A stretch of DNA of 64,000 nt from Kazachstania africana CBS 2517 (lineage: Eukaryota; Ascomycota; Saccharomycetes; Saccharomycetales; Saccharomycetaceae): the NCBI RefSeq assembly GCF_000304475.1, contig NC_018944.1:124001-188000 (forward strand), in the 5' to 3' direction. Position numbers and translations under genes: made by a program. The notes beneath the pieces were generated by a model. It made no database searches. It saw nothing but the letters and a program-made list of their open reading frames with translations, and was not told the DNA's origin. Of the stretch, positions 29,164-39,228 are shown one piece after another; position 1 is the stretch's first letter, and each line of letters opens with the position of its first letter.

Positions 29164-30477
29164 ATGAGGGCTCTACGGTTCAATCAGGATGCCACATGCT
29201 GTGTGATCGCCTCGAAAATGGGCGATATTAGCATATATAATTGTGACCCATTTGGTAAATGTTTTGAACTGGATGCAAAGAAGAACAGCACAAATACAAC
29301 CGATGATATGACCGATAGTACGACATTTCAAAGTAATGACATGAGTAATTTGTATGTGGACCAAGGTGAATACATTGTAGAGATGTTGTTTTCGACAAGC
29401 TTAATTGCTGTTGTTGATAGATCAACAGGAACCATAAAGGGTAAAAAATTGAAAATCATCAATACTAAGAGAAGATCAACCATATGTGAATTGGTATTTC
29501 CCAGCGAGATTGCAGATGTGGTCATGAATAGAAAGCGTATGTGTGTGCTACTTGAGAATGATCAGATTTATATTTATGATATTTCATGTATGAAACCATT
29601 GGAAACAATAAGTCTTTGGAATGATGGGTCCGGCAAAAATGATAGTCACGATCGAACACATCCTTTTAATGATTCTATTAAAAAATCAGAGGAGGGGAAG
29701 ACAAGAGATAGGAGGAATTCAGTAAGAAGTCGAATTCGTCCTAGAATTACTTTGAGTAATGAAGATAGAAGCATACTATGCTATACTTCCTATAGTGTGT
29801 CGAAACATAAACGAGATCAACCATTACTGAAAGATGTAGTTGTCTATGATGCAATAAACATCAAACCAATCAATTATTTATCTTCAGTTCACAAGGGGAA
29901 TATTGCTTGTATGGCATTGAGTCAAGATGGAAAACTGCTTACCACTGCGTCTGAAAAGGGGACTATAATACGAGTTTTCAATACAGGTATTGACACTAAA
30001 TTTGACGGTAAAAATCCTTTATATTGTGAATTTAGACGTGGTTCTAGACCGTCCAATCTGTATCAACTGATTTTTGACCGTTCAAGCACATACGTAGGTT
30101 GCGTTGGTGATACGGGTACGATTCACATTTTTAAGTTGAAAACAGATAATAATTTAAGCACATTGAATGTTGATGCTGGTGAAACAGGAGAAATTACTAG
30201 TTATGAAAGCTTTAGAAATAAATCGACGGCTACCGATCCTTCAAGACAGATAGCCAATTATTTGTCACAAACAATCAAAGCGAAGATTCCAAACCAAAAT
30301 TTGGATCGAGATTTTGCCCACATTAATGTCAAAGAAGGGACACGGTATTGCCTAGGATTTCCAGAGGAATATATAAACCAGGTTTATTTAGCTGGGGATG
30401 ACGGGAACTTTCGTATTTATGCACTTCCGTCGGTACCAGGCAGTTGTGTTCTAACTAAGTCTAGTTCATTTATGTAA
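29164..30477 (+). CDS. ATG21: PROPPIN Atg21
   Basis: Phosphoinositide-binding seven-bladed WD40 protein of the PROPPIN family, needed for the Cvt pathway and for Atg8-Atg16 recruitment at the phagophore. The lipid-binding motif FRRG is in YCEFRRGSRPSNLYQL. N-terminal FNQDATCCVIA, NCDPFGKCFELD and VVMNRKRMCVLLE match S. cerevisiae Atg21 closely. The C-terminus GSCVLTKSSSFM corresponds to GECVLTKNNKFT. It is 437 aa against 496; the loss is mainly in the low-complexity loops after blades 1 and 4. These two loops separate Atg21 from Atg18 and Hsv2. Confidence 0.95.
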   Translation: MRALRFNQDATCCVIASKMGDISIYNCDPFGKCFELDAKKNSTNTTDDMTDSTTFQSNDMSNLYVDQGEYIVEMLFSTSLIAVVDRSTGTIKGKKLKIINTKRRSTICELVFPSEIADVVMNRKRMCVLLENDQIYIYDISCMKPLETISLWNDGSGKNDSHDRTHPFNDSIKKSEEGKTRDRRNSVRSRIRPRITLSNEDRSILCYTSYSVSKHKRDQPLLKDVVVYDAINIKPINYLSSVHKGNIACMALSQDGKLLTTASEKGTIIRVFNTGIDTKFDGKNPLYCEFRRGSRPSNLYQLIFDRSSTYVGCVGDTGTIHIFKLKTDNNLSTLNVDAGETGEITSYESFRNKSTATDPSRQIANYLSQTIKAKIPNQNLDRDFAHINVKEGTRYCLGFPEEYINQVYLAGDDGNFRIYALPSVPGSCVLTKSSSFM

Positions 30478-30593
30478 TGCCACGATAAATTAATGATCAT
30501 GATGTTTTATTTAAGAATAAAAAGAGTATATATATATACAAGAAATTAATCATCAATTATGAGAATGAGATTTATAGAGTGTTGATAAGGAGC

Positions 30594-31073
30594 TTAGAAC
30601 CAACGACGATACCATTTTTTGTTATTTTCCCTGTCATTCTCTTGATTCATTAACAAGTTGAGCTCTTTTTCGAGTTTAGCAACCTCTTGCTGATACTCTT
30701 GTTCTCTTTGATTATATTCAAGCTGACACCAGAGGTATTTGCAGCATAAAAACACGGTAGAACTCATAATTAACAAAATCCAAGCAGGTCTCGTGAATTT
30801 TCTGAGAGAAAGCTTCCTCACTTCTCCTTCCTCATTTTGAAACTTCTTCAGTACCTCCAATTCATTTTTGATATTCAATTCTTCAGTCCTTTTCTCGATC
30901 AGTCTTTTAATGAGCTTTGGACCAACGCCATCTAACGATTCAAGCTTCGATAAATCCTCCAAACTTCGTATAACAGATGGCTTAGAAGCAATGTAACGGT
31001 ATGTATTAGCGTTCTTGATGACAAAATGTCCTGAAATGCGTGACAAATTCGATGTTATTAGTATCTTATTCAT
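30594..31073 (-). CDS. INA17: F1Fo ATP synthase assembly factor Ina17 (AIM43)
   Basis: Small mitochondrial inner-membrane protein which, with Ina22, forms the INA complex that helps join the peripheral stalk to the rest of ATP synthase. The 159-aa product has a presequence (MNKILITSNLSRISGHF), a helical matrix part (SLEDLSKLESLDGVGPKLI), one membrane helix (PAWILLIMSSTVFLCCKYLW) and a C-terminal coiled coil rich in Glu/Gln/Lys. S. cerevisiae has 182 aa. The frame extends to a TTG at 31103; I use the ATG at 31073. Placement between ATG21 and MSY1 matches YPL099C. Confidence 0.9.
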   Translation of the reverse strand: MNKILITSNLSRISGHFVIKNANTYRYIASKPSVIRSLEDLSKLESLDGVGPKLIKRLIEKRTEELNIKNELEVLKKFQNEEGEVRKLSLRKFTRPAWILLIMSSTVFLCCKYLWCQLEYNQREQEYQQEVAKLEKELNLLMNQENDRENNKKWYRRWF

Positions 31074-31179
31074 ATCGCTCCCTTTCGATAAGATGATGTT
31101 CAAATGTTAAACAGAATTGTAAATTTCTAGACCGAGCAATATAGATCCATATACATATCTGAACCCATGGAAAAACTCA

Positions 31180-32583
31180 ATGACAGTTTTGCGTATCGTC
31201 AATAACACATGGTTTAGAGTTCCCATACGAAGCTATGCTACCAAGAAGGATGTGCTACAAGAATTGAGGAATAGAGGACTCATTTCACAGGTCACAGAGC
31301 CTGCAAATATCTTAGGAGGATTATTTGCTGCGGGAACGCGATTGAAGTTGTATTGTGGTGTTGATCCTACTGCCAAGTCCATACATTTGGGCAATCTTGT
31401 CCCTATGATGGTTCTATTGAATTGTCTAATCAGAGGACATGATATTGTTACTTTGGTTGGTGGTGCGACAGGGGCTATAGGTGATCCAAGTGGAAGAAGT
31501 GACGAGCGTCAGATAATGAGAGATGAGACAAGACTGAATAACGTTTCACAAATTGAGAAACAATTAAAGAGATTTTTCGAAAATGGGGTTAAATACTATG
31601 AATCTGTAAGAGAGCGTGAGTCTTTAGATAAAGTATCCGCTGGGAAGCATTATACGGTAGATAATCTGACTTGGTGGAAAAGTATCAATATGCTAGATTT
31701 TCTGGCACAATATGGGAGGCATATAAAAGTCCAATCTATGCTTTCTAGGGAGTCAGTTTCTGCCAGATTAGAAACAAATAATTCTTTGGGTTTCAATGAA
31801 TTTACCTATCAAATATTACAGGCTTATGACTTCTATCACCTTTATAGCGAGAAGAACACAAGAATACAAGTAGGTGGCAACGATCAATGGGGGAATATTA
31901 CCGCAGGAATCGATCTAATAACTAGAATATCGCCAAATGCAAAAAAGGAACCACCATTTGGTATTACGGTTCCCTTGTTAACGACGTCAAGTGGACAGAA
32001 GTTCGGTAAAAGCGCTGGAAATGCCATATTTATTGATCCAACGATAAATAGACCCTACGAGATTTATCAATTTTTCTATAATACTGTTGATGCAGATCTT
32101 GGAAATTTCCTGAGAATATTTACCTTACTACCTTCCTCCAAAATAGATTTTATCATTCAGGAACATAGTAGAACCCCTGCAAAACATATAGGCCAAAAGT
32201 GGTTAGCGAGGGAAGTCACACATTTGATTCATGGCAAGAAAAGTTCCGAAGAGGCCGAAGTAGTATCAAATATCTTATTTGGCAGTGAGAATTCATTTAG
32301 TATAGAAGCATATTCATCAGAGAAGTTGATGACGATATTTGAAAATGCCGGAATTTTACAAAAGAAGTTGAAATCACAAGATCTAACACATTTACTGGTT
32401 TCATTGACAAATTGTTCCAATAATGAAGCTCGTCGGAAGATTAACGACGGTAGTATATATCTTGGGCCCAATAGGACAAAAGTCAATGAGAATGTCCAAA
32501 ATTGGAAGCCACATTTAATTAACGATGAGTTGCTACTGTTGAGAGTCGGGAAACAAAAGTGCTTTGTTATTAACATGTCGTAG
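31180..32583 (+). CDS. MSY1: Mitochondrial tyrosyl-tRNA synthetase (MSY1)
   Basis: Class I tyrosyl-tRNA synthetase of bacterial type, acting in the mitochondrial matrix. After a short presequence (MTVLRIVNNTWFRVPIRSYA), the ATP-binding HIGH-like box is VDPTAKSIHLGNL and the KMSKS-like box is KFGKSAGNA. VGGNDQWGNITAGIDL and QILQAYDFYHL line the tyrosine pocket. The C-terminal 70 residues form an S4-like RNA-binding domain (NNEARRKINDGSIYL). Length is 467 aa against 492. An upstream ATG at 31167 opens a 12-codon frame that overlaps the start, so translation may be damped. Confidence 0.96.
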   Translation: MTVLRIVNNTWFRVPIRSYATKKDVLQELRNRGLISQVTEPANILGGLFAAGTRLKLYCGVDPTAKSIHLGNLVPMMVLLNCLIRGHDIVTLVGGATGAIGDPSGRSDERQIMRDETRLNNVSQIEKQLKRFFENGVKYYESVRERESLDKVSAGKHYTVDNLTWWKSINMLDFLAQYGRHIKVQSMLSRESVSARLETNNSLGFNEFTYQILQAYDFYHLYSEKNTRIQVGGNDQWGNITAGIDLITRISPNAKKEPPFGITVPLLTTSSGQKFGKSAGNAIFIDPTINRPYEIYQFFYNTVDADLGNFLRIFTLLPSSKIDFIIQEHSRTPAKHIGQKWLAREVTHLIHGKKSSEEAEVVSNILFGSENSFSIEAYSSEKLMTIFENAGILQKKLKSQDLTHLLVSLTNCSNNEARRKINDGSIYLGPNRTKVNENVQNWKPHLINDELLLLRVGKQKCFVINMS

Positions 32584-32727
32584 TTTATCATGTAAATATT
32601 ATATATATATATATTGCTTTGTCTTATAAATATCAAATTAGAGAAAAAAGCATTAATAATGTCCGAAAGTTGTAATGAAGAGAAGAGGCTATCGCTGTCT
32701 TTAAACGCCCATATTGCCACGTTATAG

Positions 32728-33783
32728 ATGAAACCAGACTACCAGACTATTTCAGAGATGTTTTTAAAACGTTACAAAGATATTATAATAGCGAAGTTTC
32801 AAAGTACTCGGGAGAACAATCGTGAAGTGAATCGAATCAATAATTTACTTCGAACAAATCAATTTGCCAAAGAAATCGTAGGAAATAGTCGAAGATTATG
32901 TCATGTATATGATAATTCTGAGTGGCATTCAATTGTCCTCGAAACATTGGATTTAGATCTAATCTATCAAAATGTTGATAAGACATTTAAGAATAGAGGA
33001 GATAATGATGATGAATACTCTGATTACCTAGTGAAAGAACTATTGCGATATTTCAAACGAGATTTTTTCAAATGGTGCAACAAGCCAGAATGTAAGAGGT
33101 GTGGGACTGATGAATTCCAGAACTTGACGGGCATTCAACGTGCTAACAATGAGGAATCAAAATTTGATTGTGGATCGGTCGAAGTTTATAGATGTAGCCA
33201 TTGTAACCAAGAATGGCGTTATCCAAGATATAATGATCCAATAAAGCTTTTAGAGACCAGGACAGGTAGATGTGGTGAGTGGTGTAATTTATTTACATTA
33301 ATTTTGAAATCATTTGGGTTAAAAGCTCGGTATGTCAGTAATAAGGAAGATCACGTATGGTGTGAATACTATTCTCCGCATTTAAAGAGATGGGTCCATG
33401 TTGACTCATGCGAACAATCATTTGACCAGCCTTACATATATTCAAAGAACTGGAATAAGAGTATGAGTTATTGTATTGCTTACGACAAAGACGGTGTCAC
33501 TGATGTTAGTAAGAGATATATTTTACAAAATCAATTGCCCAGGAACTTGATAGATGAAAATGACTTACAGCTAGTATGTTCATTTCTGACAAGGGAATTG
33601 AGAAAAAATTTGGACAGAGATGATATATACAAGTTGTGGTGTCGAGACGAGCAAGAACGGTTGGAGTGGACGCCACAAGCGACGCATAAAACTGAGACCA
33701 TTACCCCGGCTGACAATGAACACAAAGGTAGAATAAGTGGATCAGCAGAATGGAAGGCACAGAGACGTGAAGATGGATCATGA
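32728..33783 (+). CDS. PNG1: Peptide:N-glycanase Png1
   Basis: Cytosolic and nuclear peptide N-glycanase that removes N-glycans from misfolded glycoproteins during ER-associated degradation. It has a transglutaminase fold. The catalytic Cys is in TGRCGEWCN (about residue 182), the His in EDHVWCEYY (about 208) and the Asp in HVDSCEQ (about 225). A zinc site is formed by two CxxC pairs, CKRCG and CSHCN. The 351 aa compare with 363 in S. cerevisiae. It follows MSY1 on the same strand after 144 bp, the YPL097W/YPL096W order. Confidence 0.97.
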   Translation: MKPDYQTISEMFLKRYKDIIIAKFQSTRENNREVNRINNLLRTNQFAKEIVGNSRRLCHVYDNSEWHSIVLETLDLDLIYQNVDKTFKNRGDNDDEYSDYLVKELLRYFKRDFFKWCNKPECKRCGTDEFQNLTGIQRANNEESKFDCGSVEVYRCSHCNQEWRYPRYNDPIKLLETRTGRCGEWCNLFTLILKSFGLKARYVSNKEDHVWCEYYSPHLKRWVHVDSCEQSFDQPYIYSKNWNKSMSYCIAYDKDGVTDVSKRYILQNQLPRNLIDENDLQLVCSFLTRELRKNLDRDDIYKLWCRDEQERLEWTPQATHKTETITPADNEHKGRISGSAEWKAQRREDGS

Positions 33784-33872
33784 AATATAGTAGTAAACAC
33801 TCTTTTAAAAGTTACATAAATTATCTAATTTTTATCTGTGATTATAACAATTATAAAAAATGATGCCCATTA

Positions 33873-34679
33873 TTAATCATTTTTCTTCTCTTCGATAGTA
33901 GCGGTGGCACTCTTATCCTTCTTGGCTTGCTTCTTCTTTAATCTTTTCATTTTCTTGATATAACTGTAGGAATCCTTTTCACCAAAACCGTAGAATGGTT
34001 TGAAACTATCGAGGATACCACAATCTTCAAATAAATTTGGGAATAACCAGAATCCACCTTTTTCTTTGGCAAATGTCAATGATATGATGTACAATATGAA
34101 TCTGATGATAGCAATAATGAAGAAAGCACCTAATAAACCGAGACATGCTAATGACACGTAGTATGACGCACGTCTCATGGATTTCGGCCATAGGGGGTAT
34201 AAAACAAGTGCTAGGATGACAGAGATGATCCCTACAACAGTTAAGATATCCATGATAGATTTCTTGTTATAATTCCAGATGTAGTATTCATCGTCTCTTA
34301 AATTTGCCTTTTGTGAAATGATCAAATTTGGGTAATCTTTATTTGGTTTCAAACCGTGCTCTTTACATTCATGGCTGTGTAATTTAATTGCAGGTAATAT
34401 CAATTGAGATTTGATTAAATTGATAAAAATTTCACGGGCTTTACTATTTTGTTCCTCTTCGGTGGATCCAGTCAATGGTGGATACAGGTCTGGTTGATTA
34501 GTTGATTTTTTAGCGTATTCCTGCGATTTCAACGCTCTAATGAATCTCTTGTAACGGAAGAAATCTACGGTTCTCGACTGAAATAAACCTTGCCTCTGTT
34601 TTAAATCTTTGTGATGACGTAACAATTTCGCGATTTCCAGAGGTGCCTGGGGGCTTGGTTGGACAGGAGCTGTAGACAT
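33873..34679 (-). CDS. SEC62: Sec62, ER post-translational translocation subunit
   Basis: Subunit of the Sec62/63 complex that brings finished precursors to the Sec61 channel. The 268-aa protein has a cytosolic N-terminal domain, two membrane helices (about residues 140-162, [21 protein letters not shown], and 173-203) and a C-terminal cytosolic tail. The tail ends in a basic [15 protein letters not shown] stretch, as in S. cerevisiae (274 aa). The N-terminus is Pro/Gln-rich and flexible. Its 5' end faces SSU1. Confidence 0.96.
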   Translation of the reverse strand: MSTAPVQPSPQAPLEIAKLLRHHKDLKQRQGLFQSRTVDFFRYKRFIRALKSQEYAKKSTNQPDLYPPLTGSTEEEQNSKAREIFINLIKSQLILPAIKLHSHECKEHGLKPNKDYPNLIISQKANLRDDEYYIWNYNKKSIMDILTVVGIISVILALVLYPLWPKSMRRASYYVSLACLGLLGAFFIIAIIRFILYIISLTFAKEKGGFWLFPNLFEDCGILDSFKPFYGFGEKDSYSYIKKMKRLKKKQAKKDKSATATIEEKKND

Positions 34680-35047
34680 GGCGAAATGTGATCAAATTGG
34701 TACGGAAACTAATCTGATTATAGTCTTGAACTGTTCCCAATGCTTTCAAACTGCATACATTGAAAGAATACGTTGCTGTTCAAATTATAACGTAGCTTCA
34801 AAATCTCTGCGGTCAAAGAGAGGAACGAGAGACAAAATTCCTTTTGCACTTCGTAACAAGTGATTACATACAGTAGTGAAATCGAATTCAATCAAAACTG
34901 ATCAGCAGGGCCTCAATCTGGAGCTCTCAACGACGAACAGTGAGTGGTGGAGCACACTCGATCGACATCCAACAAATGGACGGGTTTTCCTGTGGAAATT
35001 GGTGAAGAAATGATGCAAATAGCGTCTGTGGAGAGCTCTCAGCAGTA

Positions 35048-35130
35048 CAAATAGTCTGCCAAGCAACGATATGTCACATTGCCAAGCACTGAAATGTCAC
35101 ACTGTCAAACCCTCATATGTCATAATGGAT
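35048..35130. repeat. 23-bp tandem repeat upstream of SSU1
   Basis: ATGTCA recurs at 35071, 35094 and 35117, exactly 23 bp apart. GCCAAGCA recurs at 35058 and 35081, also 23 bp apart. This gives about 3.5 diverged copies. It lies some 440-520 bp before the SSU1 ATG. Confidence 0.8.
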
Positions 35131-35214
35131 ACCAACCTGTGAATCCTCCCTCTCAGTGTGACCCTCTCCCTATGCGCATCCACTATTTTTAGCACCAATG
35201 TGTCAATTGGCTTC

Positions 35215-35262
35215 CAGCAAAAACGACTCCCAGCAGAAACAACTCGCAGCACAACACGACAA
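35215..35262. repeat. 16-bp tandem repeat upstream of SSU1
   Basis: Three units begin with CAGC at 35215, 35231 and 35247. Units one and two share 13 of 16 bases; the third is more diverged. It lies about 310-355 bp before the SSU1 ATG. Confidence 0.75.
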
Positions 35263-35569
35263 GCCCTGCCAATTCTCACGCACCAGGAACCAACCACGTT
35301 GTTCCTCTGCAATATCTTAGCACATCCAGTGGCTCACCCATTTTCCATGCGAAGTTTATTCAATCAATCGGACGATACTTCTGGAGATGACAACCGGCAT
35401 TTTCAAAATTTGATAGTCAACGACAGAACTTACTGGGAGGAATATCGCAGTAGGACCATATATATATATATATGTATACAGTGTAGTAGATCATAGCATA
35501 GTATAGCATAGTAGTATTATTGTCTGTAGTGTCATTTATGGGTGACAGAGCTGTAAAGGTAAACGTATA

Positions 35570-36949
35570 ATGAAAGAGTTATTAGATTTAGTATGGCATT
35601 TTGAACCCTTCTCATTTGTCATGGTCATGGCCACAGGTATCTCATCGGATATCCTGTATTCGTTTCCTTACCCAGCAAGATGGCTAAAGATATGTTCATA
35701 TATCATGTTTGCTGTCGCATGTATCATCTTCCTCTATTTACAAATATTTGCCATCTTACATATGATCTTTTACGTTAAAAAGAATTCTTTTGTCAAATAC
35801 TACAATCATTATTTCAGAAACATCAACCATAACGTCTTCTGGGGTACTTACCCAATGGGTATAGTCACATTACTCAATTTCATGACTAATTTGTCTCAAA
35901 TTGATTCGATCTCTCATGATAATGCAAGAAGATTACTAATTTTCATTTATATTGGGTGGTGGTACGACGTCCTCGTCTCACTCTTATGTGCATGGGGTAT
36001 CTCTTTCCTCATATGGCAGAAGTTTTACTCCGTTGAATACGAAAGAGACGCTAATCATCAGGACGACTTATATTTCACCAAGAATATAGAAATGGCAGCT
36101 AAAAACTTGAAAACAATTTTATTATTAGCTATTGTACCTTTAGTCGTCGTTGCTTCATGTAGTGCTAACTTCGTAATGACAGACCTCTTTACAAAGACAT
36201 TCAATAGGAATATCCAGTTACTGACACTGATGGTCACCGCTTTGATTTGGTTCCATGCCCTAATATTCGTTTTCATTCTCATTACTATCCTTTTCTGGAA
36301 TTTTTACGTCAATAAGATCCCACCCATGTCACAGGTGTTTAGTATATTTTTGGTATTAGGGCCCCTGGGTCAAGGTAGTTTCGGTATCCTACTACTCACA
36401 AACGATGTCAAAAAATACGTCTCATTATATTACCCACCTGCTCAAGATAACTTTGAATATACCGTACTCCTCATAACAATTCCATGGTGCATTAAGATAA
36501 TAGGTTTATTTCTTTCATTGGCTCTACTGGCTTCAGGTTATTTCTACTCTATTATATCAGTTTTGGCATTGTTAACCTATCATAGACATTCTGACTTGAC
36601 AGATCCAAATAAACCCAAGAGACTTTACCATTTCAATAAGGGCTTCTGGGCCGTTACTTTCCCCACAGGTACAATGTCCCTAGGTAGTCTCGAAGTGTAT
36701 AAGCAATTCAACCCATTAGTTCCTATGGGAGCCTTTAGAGTCATTGCAGTGATATACGCCTGCGTATGTATCTTTTGGACATTATTATGTCTCATAGGAA
36801 CAGCATATTTATACTATTGCGGTATAAAAAACTGGTTGCAAAGAAGGAATCCCGACGAAGATAGCATGGACATCACAATGGCAAGCAAGATTACTGATGA
36901 TGATGATCCAGATATTGAAAATAATATAGGTGATGATGATCTTGCCTGA
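35570..36949 (+). CDS. SSU1: Plasma-membrane sulfite efflux pump Ssu1
   Basis: Sulfite exporter of the tellurite-resistance/dicarboxylate transporter (TDT) family in the plasma membrane; it confers sulfite tolerance. The 459 aa (458 in S. cerevisiae) form about ten hydrophobic helices. Conserved segments include the N-terminal FEPFSFVMVMATGISSDILY, GTYPMGIVTLLNF, LGPLGQGSFGILLL and FPTGTMSLGSLEVYKQF near the C-terminus. The acidic tail (DDDDPDIENNIGDDD) is cytosolic. In S. cerevisiae the promoter is regulated by Fzf1 and is known for rearrangements and repeats in wine strains; here it carries two minisatellites. Confidence 0.95.
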   Translation: MKELLDLVWHFEPFSFVMVMATGISSDILYSFPYPARWLKICSYIMFAVACIIFLYLQIFAILHMIFYVKKNSFVKYYNHYFRNINHNVFWGTYPMGIVTLLNFMTNLSQIDSISHDNARRLLIFIYIGWWYDVLVSLLCAWGISFLIWQKFYSVEYERDANHQDDLYFTKNIEMAAKNLKTILLLAIVPLVVVASCSANFVMTDLFTKTFNRNIQLLTLMVTALIWFHALIFVFILITILFWNFYVNKIPPMSQVFSIFLVLGPLGQGSFGILLLTNDVKKYVSLYYPPAQDNFEYTVLLITIPWCIKIIGLFLSLALLASGYFYSIISVLALLTYHRHSDLTDPNKPKRLYHFNKGFWAVTFPTGTMSLGSLEVYKQFNPLVPMGAFRVIAVIYACVCIFWTLLCLIGTAYLYYCGIKNWLQRRNPDEDSMDITMASKITDDDDPDIENNIGDDDLA

Positions 36950-37522
36950 ATTTCACTCTTCTTTTCAACCCATTCGCATTCCATACCATTCTGCATTTCT
37001 TGCGATCCTCCATAGCTGTCACTGTGGAATTTGGCTCATAACACTGCATGGTACGGACCACTACCCTTTTTTCTTTATCAAATTGCTTACGACTAATTCT
37101 CCATATCTTTGTTTAGTCAGAACTTTGCTGACATTGTTAACCTGAATTACTAATTGTTCAAAAATTATCCATGAGCTGACCGCTTCCAGAACTCTTCTCA
37201 CTAAAAAGTAGCATAGAATAACGGCATTCTCATACTTTCGAAATCGGTGCTAGCTCTCTTCTCTGGGATCATTCGACCAGTTGAAAATCGCACAGGGTAC
37301 CTTCCTGGTCCATTACGTAATCATTGTTCGAGAAATTCCACCTCATATAGACACATAAACATATATATTCAACATAATTATACACGTTGTATCCAAGTCT
37401 GCTCGAACATTATTTTAACGTTGTTCTTCATCACGTCTAAACTCAAATATTAATAAGCATCGCCGTTTTTTTCATACTTGAAGGGATTTACAAAAAAACA
37501 CTTCTTCTCAACTTAAAAGTGT
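36950..37522. other. SSU1-GLR1 spacer (GLR1 promoter)
   Basis: About 570 bp without a gene. A Yap1-type TTACTAA word (listed) and an AT-rich stretch near 37350-37385 are the visible features. Confidence 0.65.
37147..37153 (+). promoter_or_regulatory. Yap1-type site upstream of GLR1
   Basis: TTACTAA, a canonical Yap1 response word, lies about 370 bp before the GLR1 ATG. GLR1 is a Yap1 target in S. cerevisiae. A seven-base word can occur by chance, so confidence is moderate. Confidence 0.4.
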
Positions 37523-38956
37523 ATGCTAAGCTCGATAAGTACAAAAATGGCTCCAATTAACCCTATTAAACATTACGACTACATTGTTATCGGTGGTGGC
37601 TCCGGTGGTGTTGCTTCCAGTAGAAGAGCTGCTTCCTATGGTGCTAAAACCTTGTTAATTGAGGGGAAAGCTCTCGGTGGTACCTGTGTCAACGTTGGTT
37701 GTGTACCTAAGAAGGTCATGTGGTATGCTTCTGACTTGGCTACTAGAATATCACATGCCAATGAATACGGTTTGTACCAGAATATGAATTTAAATAAGGA
37801 AAATTTAACTTTCAATTGGAATCAATTCAAGCATAAGAGAGACGATTATGTTCACAGGTTGAATGGTATTTATGAGAGAAATTTAATCAAGGAAGGTGTT
37901 GATTATATTTTCGGTTGGGCCAAGTTTAACAGTAACGGACATGTTGAAGTCACAAAGAATGACAATACCGTCGAGGTCTTTACCGGTTCTAAAATATTGA
38001 TCGCTACAGGTGGTAAACCTATCTTACCTGACAACATCCCAGGTTATCAGCATGGTACTAACTCAGATGGATTCTTCGATTTAGAAGAACAACCAAAGAA
38101 AGTTGTTGTTGTTGGTGCTGGTTATATTGGTATTGAATTTGCAGGTGTCTTCCATGGCCTTGGCAGTGAAACTCATCTAGTCATTAGAGGTGAAACAGTT
38201 TTAAGAAAATTCGATGAAAGTATTCAGCATACTATTACAGATCACTATGCTAAAGAAGGTATTAATGTTCATAAATTATCGAAAGTCACAAAAATTGATA
38301 AAGATGCTACTACTGGTAAGTTGACCGTTTTTATCAATGATACAGAAGTGTTAGAAGGCGTAGACCAATTGATCTGGACTATTGGCCGTAAGTCTTTGTT
38401 GGATTTACAAGTTAATAACATTGGTTTGAAGTTAAATGACAGAGGTCAAGTTATTGTTAATGAATACCAAGAGACCAACATTCCAAATATATATTCACTC
38501 GGTGATGTCGTTGGTAAAGTGGAATTGACTCCAGTCGCAATTACTGCCGGTAGAAAGTTATCTAATAGGTTATTTGGTCCTGAAAAATTCAAGAATGATA
38601 AATTGGACTACACTAACGTTCCAAGTGTCATCTTCTCTCATCCAGAGGCTGGTTCAATTGGTCTTACTGAACAGGAAGCCCTTCAAAAATACGGCGCTGA
38701 AAACATTAAAATTTACAGCTCCAAATTTACAGCAATGTACTACGCTATGTTAACTGAAAAATCTCCAACTAATTATAAGCTTATTTGTGCAGGACCAGAA
38801 GAGAAGGTTGTTGGTTTACACATTGTTGGTGACTCTTCAGCTGAGATCTTACAAGGTTTTGGTGTAGCTATTAAGATGGGTGCCACAAAGGCTGATTTCG
38901 ATAACTGTGTTGCCATTCATCCAACTAGTGCTGAAGAAATTGTCACTATGAGGTAA
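37523..38956 (+). CDS. GLR1: Glutathione reductase Glr1
   Basis: FAD- and NADPH-dependent glutathione-disulfide reductase of cytosol and mitochondria. FAD-binding GGGSGG (residues 24-29) follows the first strand. The redox disulfide is C55-C60 in GGTCVNVGC. The NADPH-binding fold is [11 protein letters not shown], and the catalytic His-Glu pair is in HPTSAEE (H466). Length is 477 aa against 483. In S. cerevisiae two in-frame ATGs (Met1 and Met17) make mitochondrial and cytosolic forms. Here the second Met is at residue 9, so the leader is only eight residues (MLSSISTK). Confidence 0.98.
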   Translation: MLSSISTKMAPINPIKHYDYIVIGGGSGGVASSRRAASYGAKTLLIEGKALGGTCVNVGCVPKKVMWYASDLATRISHANEYGLYQNMNLNKENLTFNWNQFKHKRDDYVHRLNGIYERNLIKEGVDYIFGWAKFNSNGHVEVTKNDNTVEVFTGSKILIATGGKPILPDNIPGYQHGTNSDGFFDLEEQPKKVVVVGAGYIGIEFAGVFHGLGSETHLVIRGETVLRKFDESIQHTITDHYAKEGINVHKLSKVTKIDKDATTGKLTVFINDTEVLEGVDQLIWTIGRKSLLDLQVNNIGLKLNDRGQVIVNEYQETNIPNIYSLGDVVGKVELTPVAITAGRKLSNRLFGPEKFKNDKLDYTNVPSVIFSHPEAGSIGLTEQEALQKYGAENIKIYSSKFTAMYYAMLTEKSPTNYKLICAGPEEKVVGLHIVGDSSAEILQGFGVAIKMGATKADFDNCVAIHPTSAEEIVTMR

Positions 38957-39228
38957 CTAGCCGAAATACGATCGATGCTACCATCTAAACTCTAATTGGG
39001 GTATACAACAAGGCATTTATAGGTAATATGTAAATCGAAAGACGACTGTTCTTTTATAAACTTTTTTCCTTTGATATTTTGTAAATGATTGTTATATATA
39101 TTTTATAATTTGAATTAGTACACACAGAAAAGATACAGTAGAGTAAAATAAATAGTCTTCACAAGTTTCATCAAAAGGGGAAGACTTTTCGAGACGATAA
39201 CGTTACTGCTTCAAGACATTAAGTGAAA

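Larger units (their letters stand above)
34680..35569. other. Divergent SEC62/SSU1 spacer with minisatellites
   Basis: About 890 bp with no supported gene. It contains a 23-bp tandem repeat (35048-35130), a 16-bp tandem repeat (35215-35262), a TA run near 35458-35472 and a short ATAGCATAGT-type repeat near 35492-35513. Open frames over 34678-34863 and 35158-35496 have no recognisable product. Confidence 0.75.
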
